Shown piece after piece: positions 34,184 to 41,359 of a stretch of 41,359 bases of DNA. Under the pieces are notes generated by a model. That model did no database searches, was not told the origin of the DNA, and was given only the letters and a program-made list of their open reading frames with translations. Origin of the DNA: an uncultured Mucilaginibacter sp. (GTDB lineage: Bacteria; Bacteroidota; Bacteroidia; Sphingobacteriales; Sphingobacteriaceae); contig CAIPPO010000014.1 in the NCBI GenBank assembly GCA_903866915.1, positions 1 to 41,359 on the forward strand. The letters are read 5' to 3'. How positions within the stretch are numbered: position 1 is the stretch's first letter; each line of letters begins with the position of its first letter. Made by a program: the position numbers and the translations under genes.

Positions 34184-34849
34184 TTAGGATATTGCATTGT
34201 TTAAAAATACATTTAAAGGATATATCGCACTGCATAGATCGCCTATTTGCTGAATGATCCCTTCTGTTGACATTTCAAGGTCTGTGAATTGATGCATCGC
34301 CACAAAACTTTTCAGCTTCAATAAATCGATATTAGGATTATTTGCGTCATATCCCTGTGGAACAGTTTTCAACTGTTCTTGTTTTCTAAAATCACCAAAT
34401 AATTTAAAAAATGCCGGTTCATCAATAATTTGTTTCAGGCCCGAGGGGTTATAATCAATTTCCTGCCTTATCAATTTCAACTGATCATTTTCCGGCATCC
34501 AGCTGCCACCGCCAATAAATGAATCACCCGGTTGGATATGAACATAATAACCAATATAAGCGGAGCCCTTGCCTGAGCTAAGTTTACCGATGCCAAAATT
34601 GCTTTTGTAAGGAGTTTTATCAGCACTGAAACGTACATCACGATAAATACGCATCACGCATTTTTTCGGGTCTATGCTGGCATCAAGGGTTGGATCAACC
34701 TTGCTGATCTCTTTGATCAGTTCAGCTGCAAATGCTATTACGTTTTCTTTAGCCTTATCATGCTCAGCTTTGTGGGCCATGAACCAATCACGGTGATTGT
34801 TTGCAGCCAGGTTCTTTAAAAACTCAAAGGTTTCGGGGTAGATCTTCAT
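34184..34849 (-). CDS. DUF2461 family protein
   Basis: A 221-residue cytoplasmic protein matching DUF2461 (TIGR02453-type). The marks are ETFEFLKNLAANNHRDWFMAHKAEHDKAKE, KKCVMRIYRDVRFSADKTPYKSNFG and GYYVHIQPGDSFIGGGSWMPE. The function of the family is not established. The start is ATG 34849, and the stop lies 13 bp before the OmpA-like lipoprotein start, so the two are likely co-transcribed. Confidence 0.87.
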   Translation of the reverse strand: MKIYPETFEFLKNLAANNHRDWFMAHKAEHDKAKENVIAFAAELIKEISKVDPTLDASIDPKKCVMRIYRDVRFSADKTPYKSNFGIGKLSSGKGSAYIGYYVHIQPGDSFIGGGSWMPENDQLKLIRQEIDYNPSGLKQIIDEPAFFKLFGDFRKQEQLKTVPQGYDANNPNIDLLKLKSFVAMHQFTDLEMSTEGIIQQIGDLCSAIYPLNVFLNNAIS

Positions 34850-34979
34850 CAGGCAATCGTATTGTTAGCGGATAATTTCTGTAACAGCGATTTCATAAAT
34901 ATCCGCAACCTGGTCATTTATACGATACCAGCCGGGAATATTTAATTTGAACCCGATCGGCTTAAAGCCAAAACAAGCA

Positions 34980-35255
34980 TCAATTCAGATTTAATTTTTC
35001 GCGGGGAACTTCCATTGGGATGCTCTTGCGGCGGAATTTGCGATACCAGATAATACCCCCAGCTCCGGCAAGGAGGTAGGGCACTCCTAACAAAAACAAG
35101 ATGCCACTATTTAAACCCTTAGTGGTACTTGCTCCGCTTTTATTATTTGATTCTACTGCGGTAGTACACATAGCGCATTGCGCTTTAACTTGCGCCGCAT
35201 CGAACAACATCAAGGCAAACACACTAACTATCAATACCTTTCCCATGCTTTTCAT
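34980..35255 (-). CDS. Small exported CxxC membrane protein in oxidase cluster
   Basis: A 91-residue protein I do not recognise by name. A signal peptide (MKSMGKVLIVSVFALMLFDAAQVKA) is followed at once by QCAMCTTAVES, a CxxC pair placed to face the periplasm. One membrane helix follows (about 49-69, GILFLLGVPYLLAGAGGIIWY), then a basic cytoplasmic tail. Its place at the end of the cytochrome oxidase cluster, 43 bp after DUF420, suggests a copper- or thiol-related assembly role, which is inference. The start is ATG 35255. Confidence 0.7.
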   Translation of the reverse strand: MKSMGKVLIVSVFALMLFDAAQVKAQCAMCTTAVESNNKSGASTTKGLNSGILFLLGVPYLLAGAGGIIWYRKFRRKSIPMEVPREKLNLN

Positions 35256-35298
35256 AAAGCAAAAATAGCTATATTTTAAATCAGCTTTAAATTAAATG

Positions 35299-35871
35299 CT
35301 AAAAATGATAATACGGAGATATCATCAGGTACACAATAACCCCTGTAATGGTTACGTACAACCAGATCGGGAATGTCCATCTAACCAACTGCTTGTGCTT
35401 TTCAACCTGCATTTGCAATCCGCGGTAAAAACTCAATAAAATCAGAGGCAAAACAGTTGCTGCCAGGATGATATGGGAAGTAAGGATAACCAGGTAGATA
35501 GAACGTACCGGGCTTGCTGCTGCACGCTCAACATCGGTTAACACACCATCGCCATTCAAATCGCCATAGATCGTTTCCGGTTTCAGGTAATGAAATAAAA
35601 TATAGGATACCAGGAACAGTGAAGACAGACAAAATGTAAAAATATTAAGCCTTTTATGCACTTTAATATTACCATGCAAAATAAAGTAGAGCGATATCAG
35701 CAGTAAAATACTGCAGGTACCATTCAATATCGCATTTAGCTTAGGCAGATATTGCACAAAAGAGGGAACAACTGCGGGAGCTGGGATCAAATGCCTGTTA
35801 AGCACCACTACCACCACAAACACAAATACCGACACAGCGGCAACAAAACGGAAAATTAATTTATCAGTCAT
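35299..35871 (-). CDS. DUF420 membrane protein (oxidase assembly) with EF-hand-like loop
   Basis: A 190-residue membrane protein with about five helices (near 7-25, 42-64, 77-96, 125-148 and 165-185). It fits DUF420, a family found beside SCO and caa3 oxidase genes and linked to oxidase assembly (CtaM/YozB type). Between the third and fourth helices lies the 12-residue loop DLNGDGVLTDVE, which fits the EF-hand pattern DxNxDGxLxxxE exactly. I do not recall that loop as a standard part of DUF420. The start is ATG 35871, 7 bp after the SCO gene. Confidence 0.85.
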   Translation of the reverse strand: MTDKLIFRFVAAVSVFVFVVVVVLNRHLIPAPAVVPSFVQYLPKLNAILNGTCSILLLISLYFILHGNIKVHKRLNIFTFCLSSLFLVSYILFHYLKPETIYGDLNGDGVLTDVERAAASPVRSIYLVILTSHIILAATVLPLILLSFYRGLQMQVEKHKQLVRWTFPIWLYVTITGVIVYLMISPYYHF

Positions 35872-35878
35872 ATCAATC

Positions 35879-36580
35879 TTAATACATAGGTGTGTCTTTT
35901 TCCAGCAATTCCTGTTTCACCAACACCTTTATCTCGTCATTTAATCTGCTTACATCATTAAGCGAAGCTCCGGCATAATACCCTCTGATCCTACCATGCG
36001 AATCAACAAGTACCATTTTGTCTGAATAAATAAATTCACCATTGCCGGCATCAAGCGCATTTACGAGGAAACCTTTGCGCGCTAAATTATAAATATTAGC
36101 AGTATCTCCTGTCAGGAATTTCCATTTTGAATCCCTATCTGCAAACTGCTTCGCATAATTGCAGAGAACGCCAACGGAATCCCTTTTTGGATCAACAGTT
36201 ATGGACAAAAAATAAACCATCTTACTTTTAGCATAGTTCCTGTCGAGGCTATCAATATACCCGTTGATGGTATTACAAAGCGTGGGACAATGACTATAAA
36301 AGAAAGCGGCTACAAATACTTTATCGTGAAAGAAATTCGCAGAAACTGTTTTTCCATCCTGATCGGTCAGGTGAAAGTCGCCAATGGTATGAAAAATAGT
36401 ATCAACCTGGCTTTTACCGCTGCTGCTGTCCAGTTTTTGCGTAACAGTTTTCGGACCAAAAATACGGAGGGCGTGGTATCTGTTCTGGCCCTTCAGGGTG
36501 AGCAAATAATAGAAAAATCCTGGTATAAACAGAATAAATACCAGGATCAATATTTTTTTTATTAAGCGAAATTTTATCAT
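35879..36580 (-). CDS. SCO1/SenC family copper-assembly protein (expected ligand His is Tyr)
   Basis: A 233-residue membrane-anchored thioredoxin-fold protein that normally delivers copper to the CuA site of cytochrome c oxidase. One N-terminal helix (about 10-28) is followed by the thioredoxin-like domain with the metal-binding CxxxC (Cys98, Cys102 in SHCPTLCNTI) and SITVDPKRDSV. The third ligand, a His usually found in a F(I/L)HS(E/D)K-like segment in Bacteroidota, is Tyr185 here (FIYSDKMVLVDSHGRIRGYY). Copper binding may therefore be altered, or the protein may act mainly as a thiol-disulfide reductase. The ATG abuts the stop codon of the subunit IV gene (TAAATG). Confidence 0.9.
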   Translation of the reverse strand: MIKFRLIKKILILVFILFIPGFFYYLLTLKGQNRYHALRIFGPKTVTQKLDSSSGKSQVDTIFHTIGDFHLTDQDGKTVSANFFHDKVFVAAFFYSHCPTLCNTINGYIDSLDRNYAKSKMVYFLSITVDPKRDSVGVLCNYAKQFADRDSKWKFLTGDTANIYNLARKGFLVNALDAGNGEFIYSDKMVLVDSHGRIRGYYAGASLNDVSRLNDEIKVLVKQELLEKDTPMY

Positions 36581-36925
36581 TTACAACCTCAAATCAATCC
36601 AGTGGTGGCTTTCGTTAGTAAGCACCAGGATCAATCCGATTATGAACAGCACCGGTACGATTATCGCTATTATCAGTCCCGCCTTTTCAAACTTCAGGTG
36701 CATAAAATAACCCACAATAAAAAAAGCTTTTAAAAGGGTTAAAACAATATAAATAGGGTTAGCAACATGGTATGTCATTACCTGGTGGGGAACAAGATAC
36801 AGTGCTATAAAAAATTCAACGGCTGTGATGGCCAGTAAGATATAAAACACATTCCAGATGCGCTTTTTGGTCATTCCTTCATGCTCTTCGGCATGGTCTT
36901 CGGTATGTGCAGGATGTGATGACAT
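36581..36925 (-). CDS. Cytochrome c oxidase subunit IV (caa3 type)
   Basis: A 114-residue small subunit of the terminal oxidase. A His/Glu-rich cytoplasmic start (SSHPAHTEDHAEEHEG) is followed by three membrane helices (about 24-44, 54-74, 80-104), including LLKAFFIVGYFMHLKFE, the typical COX IV (prokaryotic) signature. It lies directly after subunit III (10-bp gap) and directly before SCO. The start is ATG 36925. Confidence 0.88.
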   Translation of the reverse strand: MSSHPAHTEDHAEEHEGMTKKRIWNVFYILLAITAVEFFIALYLVPHQVMTYHVANPIYIVLTLLKAFFIVGYFMHLKFEKAGLIIAIIVPVLFIIGLILVLTNESHHWIDLRL

Positions 36926-36935
36926 AAGCTTGTTT

Positions 36936-37658
36936 TTAAACGAGATAAAAGAAAGTGAACACGAATACCCAAACCAGGTCTACAAAGTGCCAGTAGAGGC
37001 CAATTTTTTCAACCATCAAATAACTACCGCGTTTCTCGTAGGTACCCTTTAAAACATTGATAGTAATAATAATATTGATCACCACCCCGCTAAAAACGTG
37101 GAAGCCGTGAAAACCGGTTATCGTAAAAAATAAATTAGCAAACTGATGTCCGTAAGTGATCATCGTTTGATCAGAAGGATTACCGTGAAATAGCGCCTTC
37201 AATTCTTCCATTTTCGGAATACTTCCCCACCAAAAACCTTCGCTATGTAAATGCGACCATTCCAGGGCCTGGCAACCCAAAAACATAAATCCACCGATAA
37301 TAGTACCGATCATCCACCATACAACTTCTTTCTTTGCGCCACGGTGACCCGCTTCTACCGCCAATACCATAGTCACCGAACTCATAATGAGTATAAAGGT
37401 CATTAAACCAACAAACACCAGTGGTGCGCCATGTTCAATCAGGCCGGGAACCGACTGAAAGATCAGGTCTGGTGCAGGCCATGCAGCAGAACTAAAGCGC
37501 AGTGCGCCGTAAGCTATTAGTAATGACGAGAAAGTGAACGCGTCAGAGAGCAGGAAAAACCACATCATTATTTTCCCGTACTCGACAGAAAACGGCGAAG
37601 TGCCGCCTGCCCAGGGTGTGGTTTTAACCTCGTCGATTTGTGATACAGCTGTACTCAT
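36936..37658 (-). CDS. Cytochrome c oxidase subunit III (second of two)
   Basis: A 240-residue heme-copper oxidase subunit III with about five helices. Typical segments are KIMMWFFLLSDAFTFSSLLIAYG, GCQALEWSHL, FFTITGFHGFHVFSGVVINI and the closing EKIGLYWHFVDLVWVFVFTFFYL. It is the longer of two adjacent subunit III paralogues, a duplication I regard as common in Bacteroidota oxidase clusters. It lies 21 bp after the shorter copy. The start is ATG 37658. Confidence 0.92.
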   Translation of the reverse strand: MSTAVSQIDEVKTTPWAGGTSPFSVEYGKIMMWFFLLSDAFTFSSLLIAYGALRFSSAAWPAPDLIFQSVPGLIEHGAPLVFVGLMTFILIMSSVTMVLAVEAGHRGAKKEVVWWMIGTIIGGFMFLGCQALEWSHLHSEGFWWGSIPKMEELKALFHGNPSDQTMITYGHQFANLFFTITGFHGFHVFSGVVINIIITINVLKGTYEKRGSYLMVEKIGLYWHFVDLVWVFVFTFFYLV

Positions 37659-37679
37659 TTGTACTGGATTGGAGGATTA

Positions 37680-38261
37680 TTAATTTTGGTTCAAAAGTAA
37701 AAAAACATATAAATAAATCCATATAATATCGACAAAATGCCAAAATATTGCGGCAAGGTCCATATGATACAGGTTAATTGCTTGTGGTTTATTGCGATAG
37801 CTGCCAATTAAGGCCACTATAAGGAAAATTACGCCCGCAAAAATGTGTACCAAATGCAGCCCCGTAAATACATAAAGGAATGAACGGGAAGCATTCGGGT
37901 TAACAAAAAAGATACCCATTTTATACGCAAGGATATACCAGGCATAAATCTGGATCGCAAAAAAAGTAAGTCCTAGTAACATTGTCAGCCAAAGAAACAG
38001 GCGCTGCTTAGCAAATTCAAGACGCTTTGCTGCGCGACTAGCTAAAAACAATGTAAGACTACTTAAAATAATTGCAGTTGTGCTGTACATAAATGCATCA
38101 GGTAACTGAACATTCAATCCATGTCCTTTACCGCCTGCATATACCATAAAGCCGCTGGTTAAAGCGGCAAAAATCATAAACGATGCAAACACAAACAACC
38201 ACAAGACAAATTTCTTGGGTGCCAGGTTAAGTCTATCGTTTTCTTGTTGTATCTGTGCCAT
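37680..38261 (-). CDS. Cytochrome c oxidase subunit III (first of two, shorter)
   Basis: A 193-residue subunit III-like protein with about five membrane helices. It shares with its neighbour the signature FTGLHLVHIFAGVIFLIVALIG and the closing DLAAIFWHFVDIIWIYLYVFLLL. The N-terminus PKKFVLWLFVFASFMIFAALTSGF is typical of the shorter copy. It lies 3 bp after ctaB. The start is ATG 38261. The two copies probably occupy different places in, or act at different steps of, the same oxidase; which does which is not visible. Confidence 0.9.
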   Translation of the reverse strand: MAQIQQENDRLNLAPKKFVLWLFVFASFMIFAALTSGFMVYAGGKGHGLNVQLPDAFMYSTTAIILSSLTLFLASRAAKRLEFAKQRLFLWLTMLLGLTFFAIQIYAWYILAYKMGIFFVNPNASRSFLYVFTGLHLVHIFAGVIFLIVALIGSYRNKPQAINLYHMDLAAIFWHFVDIIWIYLYVFLLLNQN

Positions 38262-38264
38262 CTA

Positions 38265-39125
38265 TCACTTTCCTTTAAATCCAAATAAAAATATCAATTG
38301 AACAACCGGCAGGTAAAAGAATGAAGCAAACATTACCTTACGTGCCGACAAAATATCACGCCTGATCAATAACATCAAAGCGAGATACAAAAATACTAAA
38401 CTGCAGACTAATGAAACATAGCCTACCCAAAGCGCTGCATGCTGGTAAACATTGGGCAGCAAACTTACTGGTACCAGCACCAATGTAGCTGCGCAGGTAA
38501 ATATAGCGCTTACAAGGTCGCGTTTACCGGTTGGCAGCAGCCTGAATCCAGCCAGCTTATAATCATCATCCAAAACCCAGGCAATCGCCCAAAAATGCGG
38601 AAACTGCCATACAAACTGTATAGCAAAAACAATCAGGGCAATATCATCTATTTTCCCATAACCGGCAACATACCCGATCAATGGAGGTAAAGCACCCGGT
38701 ATAGCGCCAACAAAAACTGCTATTGGTGTAATTCGCTTCAGCGGTGTATAGGCGAACGCATAAAAGAGGATCGAAAATACTGACAATAAGCCGGTAAGCA
38801 GATTTAAACTTCCAAGCAAATATGTTCCGGCCAATCCCATTAGCAAACCAAAAATAAGCGCCTGGCCGGTGGTTAAATGTCCGGAGGGGATAGGCCTGTC
38901 CATGGTCCGCTTCATTAGCTTGTCAAGGTCTTTCTCGATGATCTCGTTAAAACAATTTGCAGCTCCAGTCACTAAAAACCCGCCAATGATCAGTTTGCCC
39001 CAATTTACCCAGTTTATATCGTTACCGCCTACCCGACTGCCTAACAAAAACGTGATAGATGCCGAAAACACCACCAGGAAAGTAAGTCTGAACTTGATTA
39101 ATTTAGAAAAATCCTGCCAATTCAT
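38265..39125 (-). CDS. ctaB: Protoheme IX farnesyltransferase (heme O synthase)
   Basis: CtaB/CyoE adds a farnesyl group to protoheme IX to give heme O, the precursor of heme A. The 286-residue UbiA-family protein has about nine helices. The first Asp-rich motif is NCFNEIIEKDLDKLMKRT followed by RPIPSG. TPLKRITPIAVFVGAIPGALPPLIGY and the second motif WVLDDDYKLAGFRLLP follow. The start at ATG 39125 (MNWQDFSKLIKFRLTFLVV) overlaps the ctaA stop by 4 bp (ATGA); a longer GTG-started frame at 39200 lies inside ctaA and is not conserved. Translational coupling with ctaA fits their sequential steps. Confidence 0.94.
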   Translation of the reverse strand: MNWQDFSKLIKFRLTFLVVFSASITFLLGSRVGGNDINWVNWGKLIIGGFLVTGAANCFNEIIEKDLDKLMKRTMDRPIPSGHLTTGQALIFGLLMGLAGTYLLGSLNLLTGLLSVFSILFYAFAYTPLKRITPIAVFVGAIPGALPPLIGYVAGYGKIDDIALIVFAIQFVWQFPHFWAIAWVLDDDYKLAGFRLLPTGKRDLVSAIFTCAATLVLVPVSLLPNVYQHAALWVGYVSLVCSLVFLYLALMLLIRRDILSARKVMFASFFYLPVVQLIFLFGFKGK

Positions 39126-40180
39126 CGGCGCACCTCCGCAACAGATGCCGACTTGTACAAGTTCAGCAATAAATACAACTGGGCACCAAACATTAGGCAC
39201 GCTAAAACAACATGGGCAATTTCAGCAAGCGGAGGCAAGGAAAGATAAGAGAGCAATATACCGGTAACGATCTGCAGCATGATAATCAGAAATGTAAAAC
39301 TCATCAATTGCTGCTGAACCGAATGACGGTTGAAATGTCTCCGTACCAGGGCATACAGCATAACGTTGGTCAGCAAAACGATGATCGCAAGGTCGCGGTG
39401 CTCAAAAAATATATCGCCCACACTATTTATCCATCCATTCCGATAATCGCTTAAACGGGCCGCTACTACATCTACACGCTCACGCACATCTGTTCCAAAT
39501 ACAATTTGAAGCACACTGATCGCTAAAGCGATATAGGTTATCACACGTACAATTGGCGTAATATTGAGCCAATTTTTACCATGCACCTTAGCCAGATGAT
39601 AGGTAACAATGGCAATGGCGAGTACTGCCAGCGCCAATAACATATGTACAGTTACGATCCAGGGAACGAGGTTTGTTGAAACGACAATAGATCCCAACCA
39701 ACCTTGAAAACCTACTACTACCAGGTTAAGCAGACTTAGGATAGCCAACCATTTATTTTGGCTCCAGTACCTGAATGCAAAAACTGCTGTCAATATCATA
39801 CCCAGGCCTGCTGCAACACCTAAAAGCCGGTTAATATATTCGGTCCAGGTTTTGGCGGCATTAAAAGACTCGGGCACCAAAATGGATTTATCCTGCCTTA
39901 AGCGAATCGCGAGGTCGTTATACCCAAACAAATCGAGTGTTTTTGCAAAACGCAGGTTTTTCTTCACCCGGTCGGCCACATATTTCTCCTTGTAACCGGC
40001 AGGTAATTGGGAAACATCTGTAGGGGGTATGATACAGCCAAAGCAACGTGGCCAGTCGGGACAGCCCATGCCCGAACCGGTACTTCGCACAACTGCTCCG
40101 GCCATTATCACCACAAAAAGAAGGATGATGGTGATCTTATTGGCTTTTTGGAACCTGTTCTTTGGAGCTGCTTTGTTCAT
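39122..40180 (-). CDS. ctaA: Heme A synthase (COX15/CtaA)
   Basis: CtaA oxidises heme O to heme A for the oxidase. The 352-residue protein has about eight helices. Diagnostic marks are RSTGSGMGCPDWPRCFG near the N-terminus, TEYINRLLG, VTVHMLLALAVLAI, FFEHRDLAIIVLL and EIAHVVLACLMFGAQ. The first heme-ligand position, His in the Bacillus type (E-x-x-H-R), is Asn here (EYINR); the other histidines are present. The start is ATG 40180, 82 bp after cox1 with a hairpin between, and its stop overlaps the ctaB start. Confidence 0.93.
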   Translation of the reverse strand: MNKAAPKNRFQKANKITIILLFVVIMAGAVVRSTGSGMGCPDWPRCFGCIIPPTDVSQLPAGYKEKYVADRVKKNLRFAKTLDLFGYNDLAIRLRQDKSILVPESFNAAKTWTEYINRLLGVAAGLGMILTAVFAFRYWSQNKWLAILSLLNLVVVGFQGWLGSIVVSTNLVPWIVTVHMLLALAVLAIAIVTYHLAKVHGKNWLNITPIVRVITYIALAISVLQIVFGTDVRERVDVVAARLSDYRNGWINSVGDIFFEHRDLAIIVLLTNVMLYALVRRHFNRHSVQQQLMSFTFLIIMLQIVTGILLSYLSLPPLAEIAHVVLACLMFGAQLYLLLNLYKSASVAEVRR

Positions 40181-40196
40181 CTAAAATCTCTAAAAA

Positions 40197-40242
40197 TTTA
40201 GGGTATCTGCTATGGAACAATTTCCGGCACAGATACCCTAAA
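40197..40242 (-). terminator. Hairpin between cox1 and ctaA
   Basis: A perfect 13-bp stem (minus strand TTTAGGGTATCTG at 40242-40230 with CAGATACCCTAAA at 40209-40197) encloses a 20-nt loop and is followed on the minus strand by TTTTT. It has the form of an intrinsic terminator or partial attenuator of cox1 transcription. Confidence 0.6.
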
Positions 40243-40262
40243 AGATCAGCGAAAAAAATATT

Positions 40263-41359
40263 TTATTTTACTTCTTCATTGGGTCTGTTAACCTTCACCC
40301 ATGCATTGAACTGATCGAGACCAGCGGGATTATCTTCAAAATCATGTTCCTGGTTCGAACTCATTGTTTGCGATAAAGGAACTATCTGTGGTATGAAATC
40401 TTCTTCCGCACCTGGCTTGCTGTAGTCATAAGGCCAACGGTAAACAGTTGGGATCTCTCCTGGCCAGTTTCCATGAATATGTTCGATAGGAGCTGTCCAT
40501 TCCAGAGTGTTAGCATTCCATGGGTTTTGGGTAGCCTTTTTACCAAAAAATATCGAATGGAAGAAATTATACAGGAAAGCTACCTGTGCCAATGCAGCAA
40601 CAATCGCAGCCCAAGTGATAAATGTATTAACTGATAACCATTGACTAAATGCCGGGAACTCAGTCATTGCGTAGTAACGACGTGGTACACCATCAAGGCC
40701 CATAAAGTGCATTGGGAAGAACACCAGGTAAGCACAAACAAAAGTTGCCCAGAAATGCAGGTAACCTAATTTTTCATCCATTAAGCGTCCCGCAAATAAT
40801 TTAGGGAACCAATGGTAAACCCCAGCAAGCATACCGAATATAGCAGCCGATCCCATTACAAGGTGGAAGTGAGCTACGACAAAATAAGTATCGTGCAAAG
40901 GTATATCCAGTGCAGCGTTACCAAGGAAGATACCGGTAACACCACCCGAAATAAAGAAAGAGACAAGCCCGATAGCAAATAACATTGCTGGTGTGAAGCG
41001 GATATTTCCGCGCCAGATAGTTGCTAACCAGTTAAAGGTTTTTACTGCTGAAGGTACCGCAATGATCAACGTAGTGATCATAAACACACCGCCCAGGAAA
41101 GGATTCATCCCGGTAACAAACATGTGGTGACCCCATACGATAAATGAAAGGGTACTGATACCGATCAGTGAGTAAACCATTGCATGGTACCCAAATATTG
41201 GCTTACGTGAATTTACCGATATAACCTCAGATGAGATACCCATTGCAGGCATGATAACGATATATACTTCCGGGTGACCCAGGAACCAGAACAAGTGCTG
41301 GAACAGGATCGGGCTACCACCTGAATAAGGCAATAACTTTCCGTTTAAAACAATATCAG
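40263..41359 (-). CDS. ctaD: Cytochrome c oxidase subunit I (5' part beyond the window)
   Basis: The catalytic heme-copper subunit. The frame is open to the right edge, so about the last 365 residues are present and the N-terminal part is missing. Visible motifs are FWFLGHPEVYIVIMP (CuB His and the crosslinked Tyr), FIVWGHHMFVTGM (CuB His pair) and HDTYFVVAHFHLVMGS (heme a3 and heme a ligands). The C-terminal tail DFEDNPAGLDQFNAWVKVNRP is cytoplasmic. A K/D-channel analysis is not possible on this fragment. Upstream of it, cox2 and cytochrome c genes are expected outside the window. Confidence 0.95.
   Translation of the reverse strand, partial: DIVLNGKLLPYSGGSPILFQHLFWFLGHPEVYIVIMPAMGISSEVISVNSRKPIFGYHAMVYSLIGISTLSFIVWGHHMFVTGMNPFLGGVFMITTLIIAVPSAVKTFNWLATIWRGNIRFTPAMLFAIGLVSFFISGGVTGIFLGNAALDIPLHDTYFVVAHFHLVMGSAAIFGMLAGVYHWFPKLFAGRLMDEKLGYLHFWATFVCAYLVFFPMHFMGLDGVPRRYYAMTEFPAFSQWLSVNTFITWAAIVAALAQVAFLYNFFHSIFFGKKATQNPWNANTLEWTAPIEHIHGNWPGEIPTVYRWPYDYSKPGAEEDFIPQIVPLSQTMSSNQEHDFEDNPAGLDQFNAWVKVNRPNEEVK

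Noticed and set aside
34865..34984. A 39-codon open stretch on the minus strand containing KLNIPGWYRINDQVADIYEI
   Set aside because: It looks protein-like but has no ATG, GTG or TTG in frame and is bounded by stops. It may be a remnant or chance; I could not support a gene.
39126..39200. Longer ctaB start at GTG 39200
   Set aside because: The extra 25 residues lie inside ctaA and are not like the family; the ATGA overlap at 39122-39125 is the better start.

Overview
This 41.4-kb window looks chromosomal and comes from a member of the Bacteroidota, most likely the Sphingobacteriaceae (Mucilaginibacter/Pedobacter-like). The evidence is a gldK-gldL-gldM gliding/type IX secretion operon, a Bacteroidota-style caa3 oxidase cluster, many TAnnTTTG (-7) promoter boxes with few Shine-Dalgarno sequences, and families such as DUF4271, DUF4286 and DUF2461. 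No rRNA, tRNA, CRISPR array, prophage or intact insertion sequence was seen.

Layout. 1-3634 (minus): gldM (cut by the left edge), gldL and gldK, the motor and lipoprotein core of T9SS. 3897-5656 (minus): uroporphyrinogen-III synthase (probably TTG start) behind a DUF4271 membrane protein. 5787-9024 (minus): a two-gene family 2A encapsulin operon, with a shell protein followed by a cysteine desulfurase carrying a disordered N-terminal extension of about 370 residues with three 40-residue repeats. A perfect 28-bp palindrome lies in the gap between this operon and the divergent GH78 alpha-L-rhamnosidase gene (9273-12023). 12326-17721: a hypothetical secreted protein, hemW, a fasciclin-domain protein, a JmjC/cupin-8 protein, a SnoaL/DUF4440-like secreted protein and a PfkB sugar kinase. 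17874-23378 (plus): a VWA protein and a MoxR-like AAA+ ATPase separated by a repeat-rich spacer, then a membrane metallophosphoesterase, a UbiA-like membrane protein and a Qnr-like pentapeptide-repeat protein. 23387-30184: a CocE/NonD hydrolase, a divergent small methyltransferase, and an S9-peptidase-like lipoprotein, histidine kinase and response regulator operon (minus). 30334-34849: a TPR protein, DUF4286, a phosphodiesterase, an OmpA-like lipoprotein and DUF2461. 34980-41359 (minus): cytochrome c oxidase and heme A cluster (cox1 cut by the right edge, ctaA, ctaB, two subunit III genes, subunit IV, SCO, DUF420 and a small CxxC membrane protein).

How the genes work together. The oxidase block supplies the enzyme subunits, heme A synthesis (CtaB then CtaA) and copper/assembly factors in one tightly packed transcription unit, with a hairpin between cox1 and ctaA. 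The encapsulin operon encodes a self-assembling protein compartment and its sulfur-mobilising cargo enzyme. Related systems store elemental sulfur, and here it is the main item of interest. A second notable item is the S9-family lipoprotein encoded directly upstream of a two-component system: its catalytic Ser and His are both replaced, which suggests a pseudoenzyme that might act as a sensor accessory. Smaller oddities are an SCO protein with Tyr at the expected copper-ligand His, an EF-hand-like loop inside DUF420, and several families of short intergenic repeats.
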